From NCBI GenBank assembly GCA_018241325.1, contig JAFEEB010000029.1:35173-99172 (forward strand): a stretch of 64,000 bases of DNA, in the 5' to 3' direction. Position 1 is the first letter of the stretch. Each line of letters starts with the position of its first letter. The notes below the pieces were generated by a model. The model saw only the letters and a program-made list of their open reading frames with translations, had not been told where the DNA came from and did not search any database. Source of the stretch: Pseudomonadota bacterium. Lineage in GTDB: Bacteria > Pseudomonadota > Gammaproteobacteria > Burkholderiales > Burkholderiaceae_C. The translations under genes were made by a program, and so were the position numbers. This document shows positions 26,928-36,596 of this stretch, piece after piece.

Positions 26928-27848
26928 ATGTCTATTCGCGACCTCGATTTGACGACGCTGCGCCTGTTTGTCGCGGCCTGCGAGCTGCGCAACATGGCGC
27001 GGGCGGGCGAGCAGGAGCACATCGGCGCCTCGGCCATCAGCAAGCGCCTGGCGCTGCTGGAGACGCAGGTTCGCGCGCCGCTGCTGGAGCGCCATCGGCG
27101 CGGCGTGGTGCCGACGGCGGCGGGCGAAATCCTGCTGGAGCACGCGCGTGCGCTGCTGGCCACGGCCGACCGCGTGGCGCGGGACATGACGGCGTATCGC
27201 CACGGCGTGAAGGGGCAGGTGCGCGTGCTGGCGTCGATGTCGTCGATCACCGAGTCGCTGCCCGACGACATTGCCGCGTTCCTGGCCCGGCCCGAGCACG
27301 CGCAAATCCGGGTGGACATCGAAGAGCGCACGAGCTCGGCCATCGTGCAGGCCTTGCGCGAAGGCCTGGCGCCGGTGGGCGTGTGCTGGGATGCGGCCGA
27401 CCTCGAAGGGCTTCAGACGCGGCCGTACCGCACCGATGAGCTGGTGCTGCTCGCCCATCCCGATCACCCCCTGGCCCGACTGCGCGCGTGCAGCTTCGCG
27501 CAAACCCTGGACCACGACCATGTCGGGCTGCCGACCCACACCGCCGTGCACACCATGCTGGGCCGCGCCGCGGCCATCATCGGCAAGCCGATCGCTTATC
27601 GCGCCGTGATTTCGACCTTCGACGCCGCTCTGCGTTGCGTGCAGGCCGGGCTGGGCGTGGCCGTGGTGCCGCGCGAGATCGCGCGCAGATCGGGAGGTCT
27701 GTCACGCATGAAGATCGTGCCGCTCAAGGACGCTTGGGCCAAGCGGCGCTTTGCGATCTGCTTTCGCAGCCACGAGCGGCTGTCGCCGGCGGCACGCTTG
27801 CTGGTGGATCATCTTCAGCAAAGCTGCACCGGCTCGGATGCGCCGTGA
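26928..27848 (+). CDS. LysR-family transcriptional regulator
   Basis: LysR-type activator of 306 residues. The N-terminal winged helix (LTTLRLFVAACELRNMARAG then the recognition helix ASAISKRLALLETQV) is followed by the RHRRGVVPTAAGEILL linker, and the effector-binding domain covers residues 90-300. It is divergent from the HMG-CoA-lyase / CaiB / Bug unit, with dyad elements in the 99-base gap, so it most likely activates that unit in response to the transported acid or its CoA ester. Its 3' end converges with a LivM gene 27 bases away. Confidence 0.9.
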   Translation: MSIRDLDLTTLRLFVAACELRNMARAGEQEHIGASAISKRLALLETQVRAPLLERHRRGVVPTAAGEILLEHARALLATADRVARDMTAYRHGVKGQVRVLASMSSITESLPDDIAAFLARPEHAQIRVDIEERTSSAIVQALREGLAPVGVCWDAADLEGLQTRPYRTDELVLLAHPDHPLARLRACSFAQTLDHDHVGLPTHTAVHTMLGRAAAIIGKPIAYRAVISTFDAALRCVQAGLGVAVVPREIARRSGGLSRMKIVPLKDAWAKRRFAICFRSHERLSPAARLLVDHLQQSCTGSDAP

Positions 27849-27875
27849 GGGCGGCGCCTTTCAGCGCCGCCGGGG

Positions 27876-28844
27876 TCACGGTTTGCCGCCACCCATCTCG
27901 ACGTGTGCGCCCTGCGACACCGTGGCCTCCTCGCCGATCAGCCCGCGCGGGCGCAGCACCAGCACCAGCATCAAGACCAGGCCGATCAGGATGATCTGCG
28001 TGGCGCCGCCCTTGACCTGCATGGTCGCGGGCAGCAGCACCTGTGCGGCGCTGCCGCTCAGCGTCCACACCGCCCACATCAGCACGGCGCCCAGCACGGC
28101 GCCCTTGTTGTTGCCGCTGCCGCCGACGATCAGCATGCTCCAGATCTGAAAGGTCAGGATGGGCATGAAATCCTCCGGGCTGATGTAGCCGATGAAGCTG
28201 GCGTTGAGCGCCCCGCCCAGGCCCATCACCGCCGAGCCGATCACGAAGGACTGCAGGCGGTAGCTGAAGGCGTTCTTGCCCAGCGATTCGGCGGCGCTCT
28301 CGTCCTCGCGGATGGCCTTGAGCACGCGGCCCCAGGGCGAGCGCACCATGGCCTCCAGCGCTGCATACAGCACGATCACGATCACCACGACCAGCCCCAG
28401 CAGCAGCCCGTTGCGGCCTCCCACGCTGTCGATCAACCCCGGCAGCGGGCGCGGAATGTCGGTGATGCCGCGGCTGCCGCCCGTCAGCCAGGCGGTGTTG
28501 AGGGCCACCAGTTGCAGCGTGATGCCGATGCCGATGGTGACGATGGCCAGGTAATCTTCGCGCAGCCGCAGCGTGGGAATGCCGACAATGAAGGCCACCA
28601 CGCCGGCCGCCACCATGGCGCCCACCAGGCCGACGATGAAGGGCAGGCCCCAGCCCGCGACGATGCCCGCATGCGCCGGCCCGCACAGCAGCGCAAACGC
28701 ATAGGCGCCCACCAGGTAAAAGCCCGACACGCCGATGTTGAACAGGCCCGTATAGCCCCATTGCAGGTTCAGCCCCAGGCAGACGATGGCGAACACCAGC
28801 GCCTGGATCAGGAAGAACACGAGGTAGGAGATCAGGCCGCTCAT
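27876..28844 (-). CDS. livM: Branched-chain-type ABC permease LivM
   Basis: Membrane subunit of the third importer in the window, 322 residues, last gene of a leftward operon (binding protein, LivG, LivF, LivH, LivM). Typical motifs are GLNLQWGYTGLFNIGVSGFY, TLRLREDYLAIVTIGIGITL and the coupling segment MLIVGGSGNNKGAVLGAV. The GSGN sequence in that coupling segment differs from the GGIGS version of the other two systems, suggesting a separate origin and substrate. The start overlaps the LivH stop (ATGA). Confidence 0.91.
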   Translation of the reverse strand: MSGLISYLVFFLIQALVFAIVCLGLNLQWGYTGLFNIGVSGFYLVGAYAFALLCGPAHAGIVAGWGLPFIVGLVGAMVAAGVVAFIVGIPTLRLREDYLAIVTIGIGITLQLVALNTAWLTGGSRGITDIPRPLPGLIDSVGGRNGLLLGLVVVIVIVLYAALEAMVRSPWGRVLKAIREDESAAESLGKNAFSYRLQSFVIGSAVMGLGGALNASFIGYISPEDFMPILTFQIWSMLIVGGSGNNKGAVLGAVLMWAVWTLSGSAAQVLLPATMQVKGGATQIILIGLVLMLVLVLRPRGLIGEEATVSQGAHVEMGGGKP

Positions 28845-29734
28845 GTCTTTTCTCCCAGGATGCCGGTGGGATGAACCAGCAGGATCAGGAACATCAGCGC
28901 AAACGCCACCGCCGGCTTGTAGCCCGGGTCGATGAAGGCCACCGACAGTGACTGCGCCACGCCGATCACCAGGCCACCCAGCACCGCGCCGTAGATGCTG
29001 CCGATACCGCCCAAAATCGCCGCCGCGAACATCGGCAGGATCAGGGTGAAGCCCATCTCGGGCGAGACCTGCACCGTCAGGCCGAACATCGCGCCGCCCA
29101 CGGCCGCCAGGCCGCCGCCGATGATCCAGACCCAGCGGATGATGCGCCGCACGTCGATGCCCGTGACCTGCGCCAGCGCCGGGTTGTCGGACACCGCGCG
29201 CATCTGCTGGCCCAGGCGCGTGCGCGTCAAGAACAGGTGCAGCGCCACCATCAGCACGGCGGTGAGCGCCACCACGAAGATCTCGTTGGCCGACAGGCGC
29301 ACGCCCGGCAGCACCTCTTGCGCGATGGCGATGCTGCGGGTGTAGTACTCGGGCTGCGAGCCCCACACGAACACGATGACGTTGCGCAGCATCAGCGACG
29401 CGCCAAACGACGCGATCACCAGCGCCACCGCCACGTCGCTCTTGCGCAGCGGCCGAAACAGCAGCCAGTCCAGCAGCAGCGCCAGTACCGCCGTCAGCAG
29501 CAGTGCCAGCACCAGGCCGCCCAGAAAGCTCCAGCCGAAGGTGAAGGGGCCCAGCGTGGCGCCGCCGCTGAAGGCGCCGACGAACAGCAGCGCGAAGTAC
29601 GCGCCGAAGGTCAGGAACTCGCCGTGCGCGAAGTTGGCAAAGCGCAGGATGTTGTAGGTCAGCGTCAGGCCGATCGCGCCCAAAGCGAGCGTGGCGCCCA
29701 GCACGATGCCGTCGGCCAGATATTGGGCGATCAT
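28841..29734 (-). CDS. livH: Branched-chain-type ABC permease LivH
   Basis: Membrane subunit of the same importer, 297 residues from ATG 29734 (MIAQYLADGIVLGATLALGA). The frame stays open upstream to 29788, but that part is repeat-like sequence shared with 40541 and is unlikely to be coded. LivH features: LTLTYNILRFANFAHGEFLT and AAILGGIGSIYGAVLGGLVI. The 76-base gap to livF holds a palindromic repeat, unlike the tight junctions elsewhere in this operon. Confidence 0.9.
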   Translation of the reverse strand: MIAQYLADGIVLGATLALGAIGLTLTYNILRFANFAHGEFLTFGAYFALLFVGAFSGGATLGPFTFGWSFLGGLVLALLLTAVLALLLDWLLFRPLRKSDVAVALVIASFGASLMLRNVIVFVWGSQPEYYTRSIAIAQEVLPGVRLSANEIFVVALTAVLMVALHLFLTRTRLGQQMRAVSDNPALAQVTGIDVRRIIRWVWIIGGGLAAVGGAMFGLTVQVSPEMGFTLILPMFAAAILGGIGSIYGAVLGGLVIGVAQSLSVAFIDPGYKPAVAFALMFLILLVHPTGILGEKT

Positions 29735-29750
29735 GTCAGTGCCGCCCGTC

Positions 29751-29795
29751 CGCCCGAAGGCGCTGAAGCCGCCCTTGGGGGGCAGCAAACAAAGT
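29751..29795. repeat. Intergenic GC palindrome related to the 40541-40631 element
   Basis: Reversed, this stretch reads TTTGCTGCCCCCCAAGGGCG followed by GCTTCAGCGCCTTCGG. The same order of elements (CTCGCTGCC, a CCCCC..GGGGG hairpin, then GCTGAAGGCC) is found at 40528-40570. This is a pattern I associate with intergenic repeats of Comamonadaceae. It separates livF from livH within an operon. Confidence 0.55.
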
Positions 29796-29810
29796 GAGCA
29801 TGGGGGGTTG

Positions 29811-30571
29811 TCATGTCAGTCCTCTTTTTGCGCCCAGGTACAGCGCGCCGACCTCCGGGTTGGCCAGCAGCTCGGCGGCCTTGCCGCTGACCTGCTCGCG
29901 CCCCTGCGCCAACACATAGCCGCGGTCGGAGATGGCCAGCGCGGCGCGCGCGTTCTGCTCGACGATCAACAGCGTCACGCCCAGCGCGCGCACCTCGCGC
30001 ACCTTGGCGAACACCACGCCCACCAGCTTGGGCGACAGGCCCGCCGAGGGCTCGTCCAGCATCAGCATCGTTGGCCTGGCCATCAGCGCGCGGGCCACCG
30101 CCACCATCTGCCGCTCGCCGCCCGACAGGGTGCCGGCGGCCTGCCGGCGCCGCTCGGCCAGGCGCGGAAAGAGCTGGTACATGCGCGCCAGGTCCTCGGC
30201 GATGCCGGCGCGGTCGTTGCGGGCGCAGGCGCCCAGCTCCAAGTTGTCCTGGATGGTCAGGCGCGCAAACACGTTGTTGGTCTGCGGCACGTAGGCCAGG
30301 CCACGCCCGACCATGCGGTGCGCGGCCTCGCCGACCAGGCTTTGACCAAACAATTGCACATCGCCGCTGCGCACCGGCACCAGGCCGGCGATGGTCTTGA
30401 TCAAGGTGGACTTGCCGGCGCCGTTGGGGCCCAGCACGGTGACGATCTCGCCGCGCGCCACCTCCAGCTGGACGCCACGCAGAATGTCCACTTCGGGCGT
30501 GTAGCCGGCCACCAGGCCCTGGACCGTCAGGGCGAGTTCGTCGCTGCGCGCGATGTCGGGTGAGGGGCTGG

Positions 30572-30575
<4 letters not shown>
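29811..30575 (-). CDS. livF: ABC transporter ATP-binding protein, LivF type
   Basis: ATPase of the third importer, 254 residues. Walker A GPNGAGKST, signature LSGGERQMV and Walker B MLMLDEPSAG are intact, with VEQNARAAL at the switch. The start overlaps the stop of the LivG gene upstream (ATGA at 30572-30575), so the two ATPases are translationally coupled. Confidence 0.92.
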
Positions 30576-31330
<755 letters not shown>

Positions 31331-31396
31331 CGCTGTCTCCAATTTTTTTGCGGCGGGCGAGCGCGTGCCGCTCGCTCGCCTGCATGCGTGGGGCGC

Positions 31397-32665
31397 CTAC
31401 TTCCTGGCGCCGCGCATCGCGTCGATCTGGGCGACGGTCACCATGCCGGTCGGTTCGACCTTGCCTTGCGCCGAAACGTTCCACACCTGCATGGGCGCGG
31501 CAATGTCGCCGTTGGCGTCGAACTGCAGCGGCCCGGTGGCGCCCACATACTGGATGGTCTTGCCTTCGGCCAGCAGTTGGGCCGCCTTCTTCAGCTCGGC
31601 CACGCCGGCATAGACCTTCTCGCCCTTCGGATCGGTCACCTTGCGGATCGCGTCGCGGATGGCCGGACCCTTGCTGCTCTTGGCCTGCTCCATGGCCAGC
31701 CCCACCAGCACCGTGGCGTCATACGCGTTGGGGATGTAGGCCTGCGTCGGCAGCGTGCCGAACTTGGCCTGGAACTCGCTCTGGAAGGTGGCCAGCGACG
31801 GCGTCTTGTCCGAGCCTGGCGCGGTGCCGTGCACGTCCTTCAGGTACTGTGGGCCCACGTCGTTGACGAAGTCCTGCGACTCCAGCCCGTCGGGGAACAG
31901 GAACTTCTGCGGCCCGCCCGCGCCGATCCATTCGCGCGTGATGGTGGTGCCGTCACCCGGATAGCCGATCAAGAACAGCGCATCGGGCGTGGGGCTCATC
32001 GCCTTGCCGACCTCGGCGCGGTACGAAGGCTGGCTGGGGTTGTACACCACGTTCTCGGTCACCGTGCCGCCCAGCTGCTTGAAGCCCGTCGCAAACTCTT
32101 GGCTCAGGCCCTGGCCGTACGGGTTGTTCAGGTACATCACCGCCACCTTCTTGAAGCCCGCGTCGTGCGCCACCTTGGCCATGGCCAGCCCTTGCAGCGC
32201 GTCCGACGGACAGGTGCGGAACCAGAAGCCGCCGGTCTTGCCCTGCTTGGCCAGGTCACTGAAGGTCGGTGAGGTGGATGCCGGCGAGATCTGCACCACC
32301 TTGCTCGGCGCCGTCACCGAGGTCAGGATGGCGGCGCTCACGCCACTGGAGAGCGCGCCGATGATGGCCGGCACCTGCTGCACGTCCACCAGCTTCTTGG
32401 CCGCGTCCACGCCCACCGAGGGGCTGGTCTGGTCGTCCAGCAGCGACAGCTTCAAGTCGCAGGTGTTGGCGCCGTGCGAGGCGTTGAAGTCGGCCACGGC
32501 CAGCTCGCTGCCCTTGGCGATTTGCTGGCCCAGCACGCCCAGCGAGCCGGTCAGCGACATCACCGCGCCCACCGGGGTGGTGCACGAAGCGGCGAAGGCG
32601 GGCGCGCAGCCCATGCTGGCCAGGGCCAGCGCGATGGCGGCCCGTTTGATGGATGGATGTCTCAT
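31397..32665 (-). CDS. Periplasmic substrate-binding protein of a branched-chain-type ABC importer
   Basis: Type I periplasmic binding protein, 422 residues, first gene of the leftward liv operon. Sec signal peptide MRHPSIKRAAIALALASMGC with cleavage near AFA-AS; the lone Cys is not in a convincing lipobox. The mature sequence opens with TTPVGAVMSLTGSLGVLGQQ and has the usual YGQGLSQEFATGFKQLGG lobe. A strong ribosome site (GGAGGT) precedes the ATG. Sequence divergence from the 19058 receptor suggests a different ligand. Confidence 0.91.
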   Translation of the reverse strand: MRHPSIKRAAIALALASMGCAPAFAASCTTPVGAVMSLTGSLGVLGQQIAKGSELAVADFNASHGANTCDLKLSLLDDQTSPSVGVDAAKKLVDVQQVPAIIGALSSGVSAAILTSVTAPSKVVQISPASTSPTFSDLAKQGKTGGFWFRTCPSDALQGLAMAKVAHDAGFKKVAVMYLNNPYGQGLSQEFATGFKQLGGTVTENVVYNPSQPSYRAEVGKAMSPTPDALFLIGYPGDGTTITREWIGAGGPQKFLFPDGLESQDFVNDVGPQYLKDVHGTAPGSDKTPSLATFQSEFQAKFGTLPTQAYIPNAYDATVLVGLAMEQAKSSKGPAIRDAIRKVTDPKGEKVYAGVAELKKAAQLLAEGKTIQYVGATGPLQFDANGDIAAPMQVWNVSAQGKVEPTGMVTVAQIDAMRGARK

Positions 32666-32890
32666 TTCGAATACCTCCGAAAAAGGTCAACACGCCAAAA
32701 ACGGCGGCAGCGGACCTGTCCCGAAGGAACAAGAGCATCGAGGCATCAACCCAGCACCGGGTGGCAATCGGCAAAACGTCGGGGAATGTCATCGGGTGAT
32801 GGGACGTTCCGGTCGCCGGGCAATCCACACTCTACGCCGCTTGGGCCCAGCTTGCATGGCGCGCCGTCGGCGCCATGAAACAATGCCGTC

Positions 32891-34090
32891 ATGCAAAGCG
32901 CAGACGTCCTCATCATCGGTGCCGGCATGGCCGGTGCCTCGCTGGCCTGGCGACTGGCGCGCGCAGGCCGGCGCGTGCTGCTGATCGAGCGCGAGGCCCA
33001 GCCCGGCATGCACAGCACGGGCCGCTCGGCGGCGATGTTCATGGAGAGCTACGGCCCGCCGGGCGTGCGTGCGCTCACGCGCGCCAGCCGCGACTTTTAT
33101 CTGCACCCGCCCGCCGGTTTTGCCGACGTGCCCCTGCTCGCGCCGCGCGCGGCGCTGTTCGTGGCCACGGCCGCGCAACGCCCCGCACTGGATGCGATGC
33201 AGGCCGAGCTGGCCGCCAGCGGCACCGTGTTAAAGCTCCTGAATTCAGAGCAGCTTGCGCAGATTGCACCGGCGCTGCGGCCCGGTTTGTTTGAAAGCGG
33301 CCTGCTGGACGCCAACGGCTTCGACATCGACGTCAACGCGCTGCTGCAAGGCTTCTTGCGCGGCGCGCGGCACGCGGGCGCCCAGTTGCTCACGCAGGCG
33401 GAGCCGCGGGCGGCCGAGCGCGCCGACGAGGGCTGGCGCCTGCGACTGGCCGACGGCCGCTGCGTGGTCGCGCCCGTGCTGGTCAACGCCGCGGGCGCCT
33501 GGGCCGACGACGTGGCGGCGCTGCTGGGCGCGGCGCCCATCGGCCTGGTGCCCTGCCGGCGCAGCGCCTTCACGTTCCGCGCGCCCGAAGGAGCGGACAT
33601 CGCCGATTGGCCGCTGGTGTCGGACATGGACGAGCAGTGGTACTTCAAGCCCGACGCGGGCCAGTTGCTGGGATCGCCCGCCAACGCCGATGCGGTGGCG
33701 CCGCACGACGTGCAGCCGGAGGAACTGGACATTGCACTGGGCATCCACCGCATCGAGGAAGCAACGACGCTGCGCATCGCGCGGCCCACCGCCACCTGGG
33801 CGGGCCTGCGCACGTTTGCGCCCGACGGCGAGATCGTGATCGGCTTCGACGCGGACTGCCCGGGCCTGTTCTGGCTGGCCGGGCAGGGCGGCTACGGCAT
33901 ACAGAGCGCGGCCGGCGCGAGCGCGCTGGCGGCCTGCCTGATCGAGGGTGGGCCGCTGCCCGCGGAATTGACGCGCCACGGCGTCGCACCCGCCGCCGTC
34001 GCGCCCGCGCGCTTGCGCGCAGTCAAGTGCCGGCCAGCGAGCGCAGGCCGTTCAGGTCCAGCAGGCGCAGCTGGCGACCCCGGCCGCTGA
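32891..34090 (+). CDS. FAD-dependent oxidoreductase, DAO family
   Basis: Flavoprotein of the glycine/D-amino-acid oxidase family, 399 residues. The FAD-binding Rossmann motif (VLIIGAGMAGASLAWRLARA, residues 6-25) is followed by the conserved STGRSAAMF loop, and the C-terminal flavin-contact segment is GLFWLAGQGGYGIQSAAGAS. Such enzymes oxidise amines or 2-hydroxy acids; the substrate is not predictable. Its last 68 bases overlap the 3' end of the convergent crp/fnr gene, and the terminal 40 or so residues (Ala/Arg/Gly-rich) look like low-complexity read-through rather than fold. Confidence 0.87.
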   Translation: MQSADVLIIGAGMAGASLAWRLARAGRRVLLIEREAQPGMHSTGRSAAMFMESYGPPGVRALTRASRDFYLHPPAGFADVPLLAPRAALFVATAAQRPALDAMQAELAASGTVLKLLNSEQLAQIAPALRPGLFESGLLDANGFDIDVNALLQGFLRGARHAGAQLLTQAEPRAAERADEGWRLRLADGRCVVAPVLVNAAGAWADDVAALLGAAPIGLVPCRRSAFTFRAPEGADIADWPLVSDMDEQWYFKPDAGQLLGSPANADAVAPHDVQPEELDIALGIHRIEEATTLRIARPTATWAGLRTFAPDGEIVIGFDADCPGLFWLAGQGGYGIQSAAGASALAACLIEGGPLPAELTRHGVAPAAVAPARLRAVKCRPASAGRSGPAGAAGDPGR

Positions 34091-34652
34091 TCAGGTCACG
34101 CTCGCGCAACTGGCGCAGCACGCGCGAGAAGGTCTCGGGGGCAATGCCCAGTTGCTCGGCAATGGCGCGCTTGCGCTCGCGCAGGGTGATGGCCGGTTGT
34201 TGCGGCGCCTCGGGCGTGCCCTCCAGGTGCCGCAGCAGCCATTCGGCACAACGCGCCTCGGCGTCCTTGCCCAGCCGCGTCACGGCCAGCTCGGCCTGCT
34301 GCCGGTGGGCGCGCGCCAGGTCGCGCACCAGCAGCAGCGTTTGCGCGGGCAGGGCGCCCAGGTTGGCCGAGAAGTCGGCCAGCGGTACCGCGCGCACCCG
34401 CACCGGGGTTTCGGCCACGATGTCCATCAGCGGCGCCAGGCCCAGCACCGCGCTGCCCGGGTCCAGCCAGCACGGGCCCTCCAGCCGGCCCAGGGTGTGC
34501 GCCAGGCCTTCGGGCCCGAGCAAGCCCAGGGCCACGCGGCCTTCGGCGAGATGGTGGATGTGGTCGTCGTGGCGGGCTCGGCGCAGCAGCACCGTGCCGG
34601 CAGGCAGCACGGCAGCCTGGTGACCAGGGTCGGGCAGGGGCAGGGTCAGCAT
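34023..34652 (-). CDS. Crp/Fnr-family regulator, Dnr-like (no N-terminal Cys cluster)
   Basis: Transcription factor of 209 residues: cyclic-nucleotide-binding-type beta barrel (about 10-115), dimerisation helix, and winged helix with recognition helix APETFSRVLRQLRERDLI. The E-x-x-S-R pattern in that helix is the FNR/DNR type that reads TTGAT half-sites. Only two Cys are present (GPCW, ARCAEW), so it cannot bind an FNR-style iron-sulfur cluster; haem-based NO sensing as in DNR is a possibility. A perfect TTGAT-N4-ATCAA site lies 35 bases upstream of its start, so autoregulation is likely. The ATG at 34697 would lengthen it by 15 residues. Confidence 0.85.
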   Translation of the reverse strand: MLTLPLPDPGHQAAVLPAGTVLLRRARHDDHIHHLAEGRVALGLLGPEGLAHTLGRLEGPCWLDPGSAVLGLAPLMDIVAETPVRVRAVPLADFSANLGALPAQTLLLVRDLARAHRQQAELAVTRLGKDAEARCAEWLLRHLEGTPEAPQQPAITLRERKRAIAEQLGIAPETFSRVLRQLRERDLISGRGRQLRLLDLNGLRSLAGT

Positions 34653-34686
34653 GGGCCGACTGTGCCGCGCCTCTGGCAAGATGCCA

Positions 34687-34700
34687 TTGATGCACATCAA
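34687..34700. promoter_or_regulatory. Perfect FNR/DNR-type box between crp/fnr and the 5'-nucleotidase gene
   Basis: TTGATGCACATCAA is an exact match to the FNR/ANR/DNR consensus TTGAT-N4-ATCAA. It lies between divergent genes whose leftward member encodes an E-x-x-S-R type Crp/Fnr protein. It overlaps one candidate start of the rightward gene (ATG 34690), which argues either that the real start is downstream or that binding represses it. Confidence 0.75.
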
Positions 34701-36528
34701 CCCTGGCGTTTTTGGGCGGCGCGTGCCGGCAGGGCGCTTCATCGCTGCGGCGGCGCGGCTGCGCCCGTGGCGGACCGCCCTGGTTGCCGTGCTGGCGGCC
34801 GTGGCCGTGTCGGGCTGCGGCGGCCCGCGCGAACGGCCGCGCCCCGACCCGATCGAGATCACCCTGCTCGGCCTGAACGACTTTCACGGCAACCTGGAGC
34901 CGCCCCGGCTGGCCGTCAACACCGCGGCACCCGGCGGGCCGGCGCAGGCGGTGCCCGCCGGCGGCGCGGCGTACCTGGCCTCGCTGATCGCCCAGCGGCG
35001 CGCGGCCAATGCCCACACCGCGCTGGTGGCGGCCGGCGATCTGGTCGGGGCCTCGCCGCTGGTGTCATCGCTGTTTGCCGATGAGCCCACGATCGAGACG
35101 CTGAACCTGATGCGGCTGGACTTTGCCGCCACCGGCAACCACGAGTACGACCAGGGTTGGCACGAATTGCTGCGCCTGCAAACGGGGGGCTGCGAGCGCT
35201 TCACCGCCAAGATGCCGTGCCAGCTCAGCCAGCCGTTCGCCGGCGCGCGCTTTCAATACCTGGCCGCCAACACCGTGCGCGCCGATGGGCGGCCGCTGCT
35301 GCCCGCCACCGGCATCCGGTTTTTCGAGCAGGACGGCGTGCGCATCGGCGTGGGCTTCATCGGCCTGACGCTGAAGAACACCCCGCACATGGTGCGCCCC
35401 AGCGGCGTGCGCGGGCTCGCGTTCGAGGACGAGGCGGCCAGCGCCAACGCGCTGATCGCGCCGCTGCGCGCGCAGGGCGCCGACGTGATCGTGGTGCTGA
35501 TCCACGAGGGCGGCCGCACCCGCAGCGGTTTGCAGGACGCCAGCTGCGCGGGTTTGTCGGGCGACATCGTGCCCATCCTCGATCGCCTGTCCGAGCAGGT
35601 GGATGTGGTGATCTCGGGCCACACGCATCGCGCCTATCTGTGCGACTACGCGCGCGTCAACCCGGCCAAGCCCTTTTTGCTGACCAGCGCCGGGCTGTAC
35701 GGCACCTTGCTGACCGAGGTGCACCTGAGCGTGGACGTGGCCACGCGCCGTGTGGTGCGCCGCAGCGCACGCCAGCACATCGCGCAAGGCCAGGCGTTTG
35801 CGGGTCCGACGGCGGACGTCCCCTTGCAGCGCGCCTGGCCCGTGTACCCGGCCGATCCGGAGGTCGCGGCGCTGGTGGCGCGCTACAGCGCCGCTGCCGC
35901 GCCCCTGGCCGCCGCCCCGGCGGGGCGCCTGGCCGCGCCGGCCACGCGCCAGCCGCGGCTCAACGGCGAGAGCGTGATGGGCCGCATCGTCGCCGACGCC
36001 ATCCTGGCGGCCACGCACAGCCCCGAGGCCGGCGGCGCGCAACTGGCCTTCGTGAACCCGGGCGGCGTGCGCGCCGACCTGGTGCCCGCGGCCGACGGCG
36101 GCGTCACCTTCGGGCAGCTCTACAGCGTGCAGCCCTTCGGCAACACGCTGATGGCGCTCACGCTCAGCGGCGAGCAAATCCGCCAGCTGCTCGAGCAGCA
36201 GTTCGACAGCGGCACCAACACCGTGGCCAGCCCGCGCATCCTGCAGGTCTCGCACGGCTTTGGCTACACCCTCGACCGCGCGGCCCCCGCCGGCCAGCGC
36301 ATCCGCCGGATGCGGCTGAACGGCCAGGCCATTGAGCCGCAGCGCGACTACCGCGTCGGCGTGCAAAGCTACCTGGGCAGCGGCGGCGACAACTTCAGCG
36401 TGTTCACGCACGGCCGCGACATCACCGGTGGCGGGCTGGACGTGGATGCGCTGGCGGACTACATCCGCGCGCAGAGCGCTGCCGGGCCGATGGCGCTGCC
36501 GCTGGCGGCGCGGATTTCCGGGCGGTGA
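34690..36528 (+). CDS. UshA-like 5'-nucleotidase / bifunctional metallophosphatase lipoprotein
   Basis: Surface or periplasmic nucleotide hydrolase. The N-terminal metallophosphatase domain has GLNDFHGNLEPP, AAGDLVGASPL, ATGNHEYDQGW and ISGHTHRAY metal ligands; the C-terminal 5'-nucleotidase domain has AFVNPGGVRADL and GVQSYLGSGGDNFSVF for the nucleoside. A lipobox (AVAVSGC) shows it is a lipoprotein. The start is uncertain: ATG 34651, 34681, 34690 and GTG 34723 are all in frame. A short signal peptide favours 34690 or 34723, and the overlap of 34690 with an FNR box favours 34723. A terminator follows at 36551. Confidence 0.88.
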   Translation: MHINPGVFGRRVPAGRFIAAAARLRPWRTALVAVLAAVAVSGCGGPRERPRPDPIEITLLGLNDFHGNLEPPRLAVNTAAPGGPAQAVPAGGAAYLASLIAQRRAANAHTALVAAGDLVGASPLVSSLFADEPTIETLNLMRLDFAATGNHEYDQGWHELLRLQTGGCERFTAKMPCQLSQPFAGARFQYLAANTVRADGRPLLPATGIRFFEQDGVRIGVGFIGLTLKNTPHMVRPSGVRGLAFEDEAASANALIAPLRAQGADVIVVLIHEGGRTRSGLQDASCAGLSGDIVPILDRLSEQVDVVISGHTHRAYLCDYARVNPAKPFLLTSAGLYGTLLTEVHLSVDVATRRVVRRSARQHIAQGQAFAGPTADVPLQRAWPVYPADPEVAALVARYSAAAAPLAAAPAGRLAAPATRQPRLNGESVMGRIVADAILAATHSPEAGGAQLAFVNPGGVRADLVPAADGGVTFGQLYSVQPFGNTLMALTLSGEQIRQLLEQQFDSGTNTVASPRILQVSHGFGYTLDRAAPAGQRIRRMRLNGQAIEPQRDYRVGVQSYLGSGGDNFSVFTHGRDITGGGLDVDALADYIRAQSAAGPMALPLAARISGR

Positions 36529-36550
36529 GGCGTTGCCGTCGAGAATCCGC

Positions 36551-36592
36551 AAAAAAAAGTCCGCATGTTCGACGAACGATGCGGACTTTTTT
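36551..36592. terminator. Bidirectional terminator between the 5'-nucleotidase gene and tRNA-Thr
   Basis: A run of eight A, then stem AGTCCGCAT (36558-36566) pairing with ATGCGGACT (36579-36587), an inner GTTC/GAAC stem, then TTTTTT. It works on both strands, serving the nucleotidase gene from the left and tRNA-Thr from the right. Confidence 0.9.
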
Positions 36593-36596
36593 AAAC

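Noticed and set aside
27850..27871. Terminator between lysR and livM
   Set aside because: GGCGGCGC/GCGCCGCC forms a good stem, but neither strand has a T tract; kept only as a hairpin in the convergent gap.
31340..31395. Terminator between the third receptor gene and livG
   Set aside because: The GC hairpin is followed on the coding strand by A, not T; it may stabilise the receptor mRNA instead.
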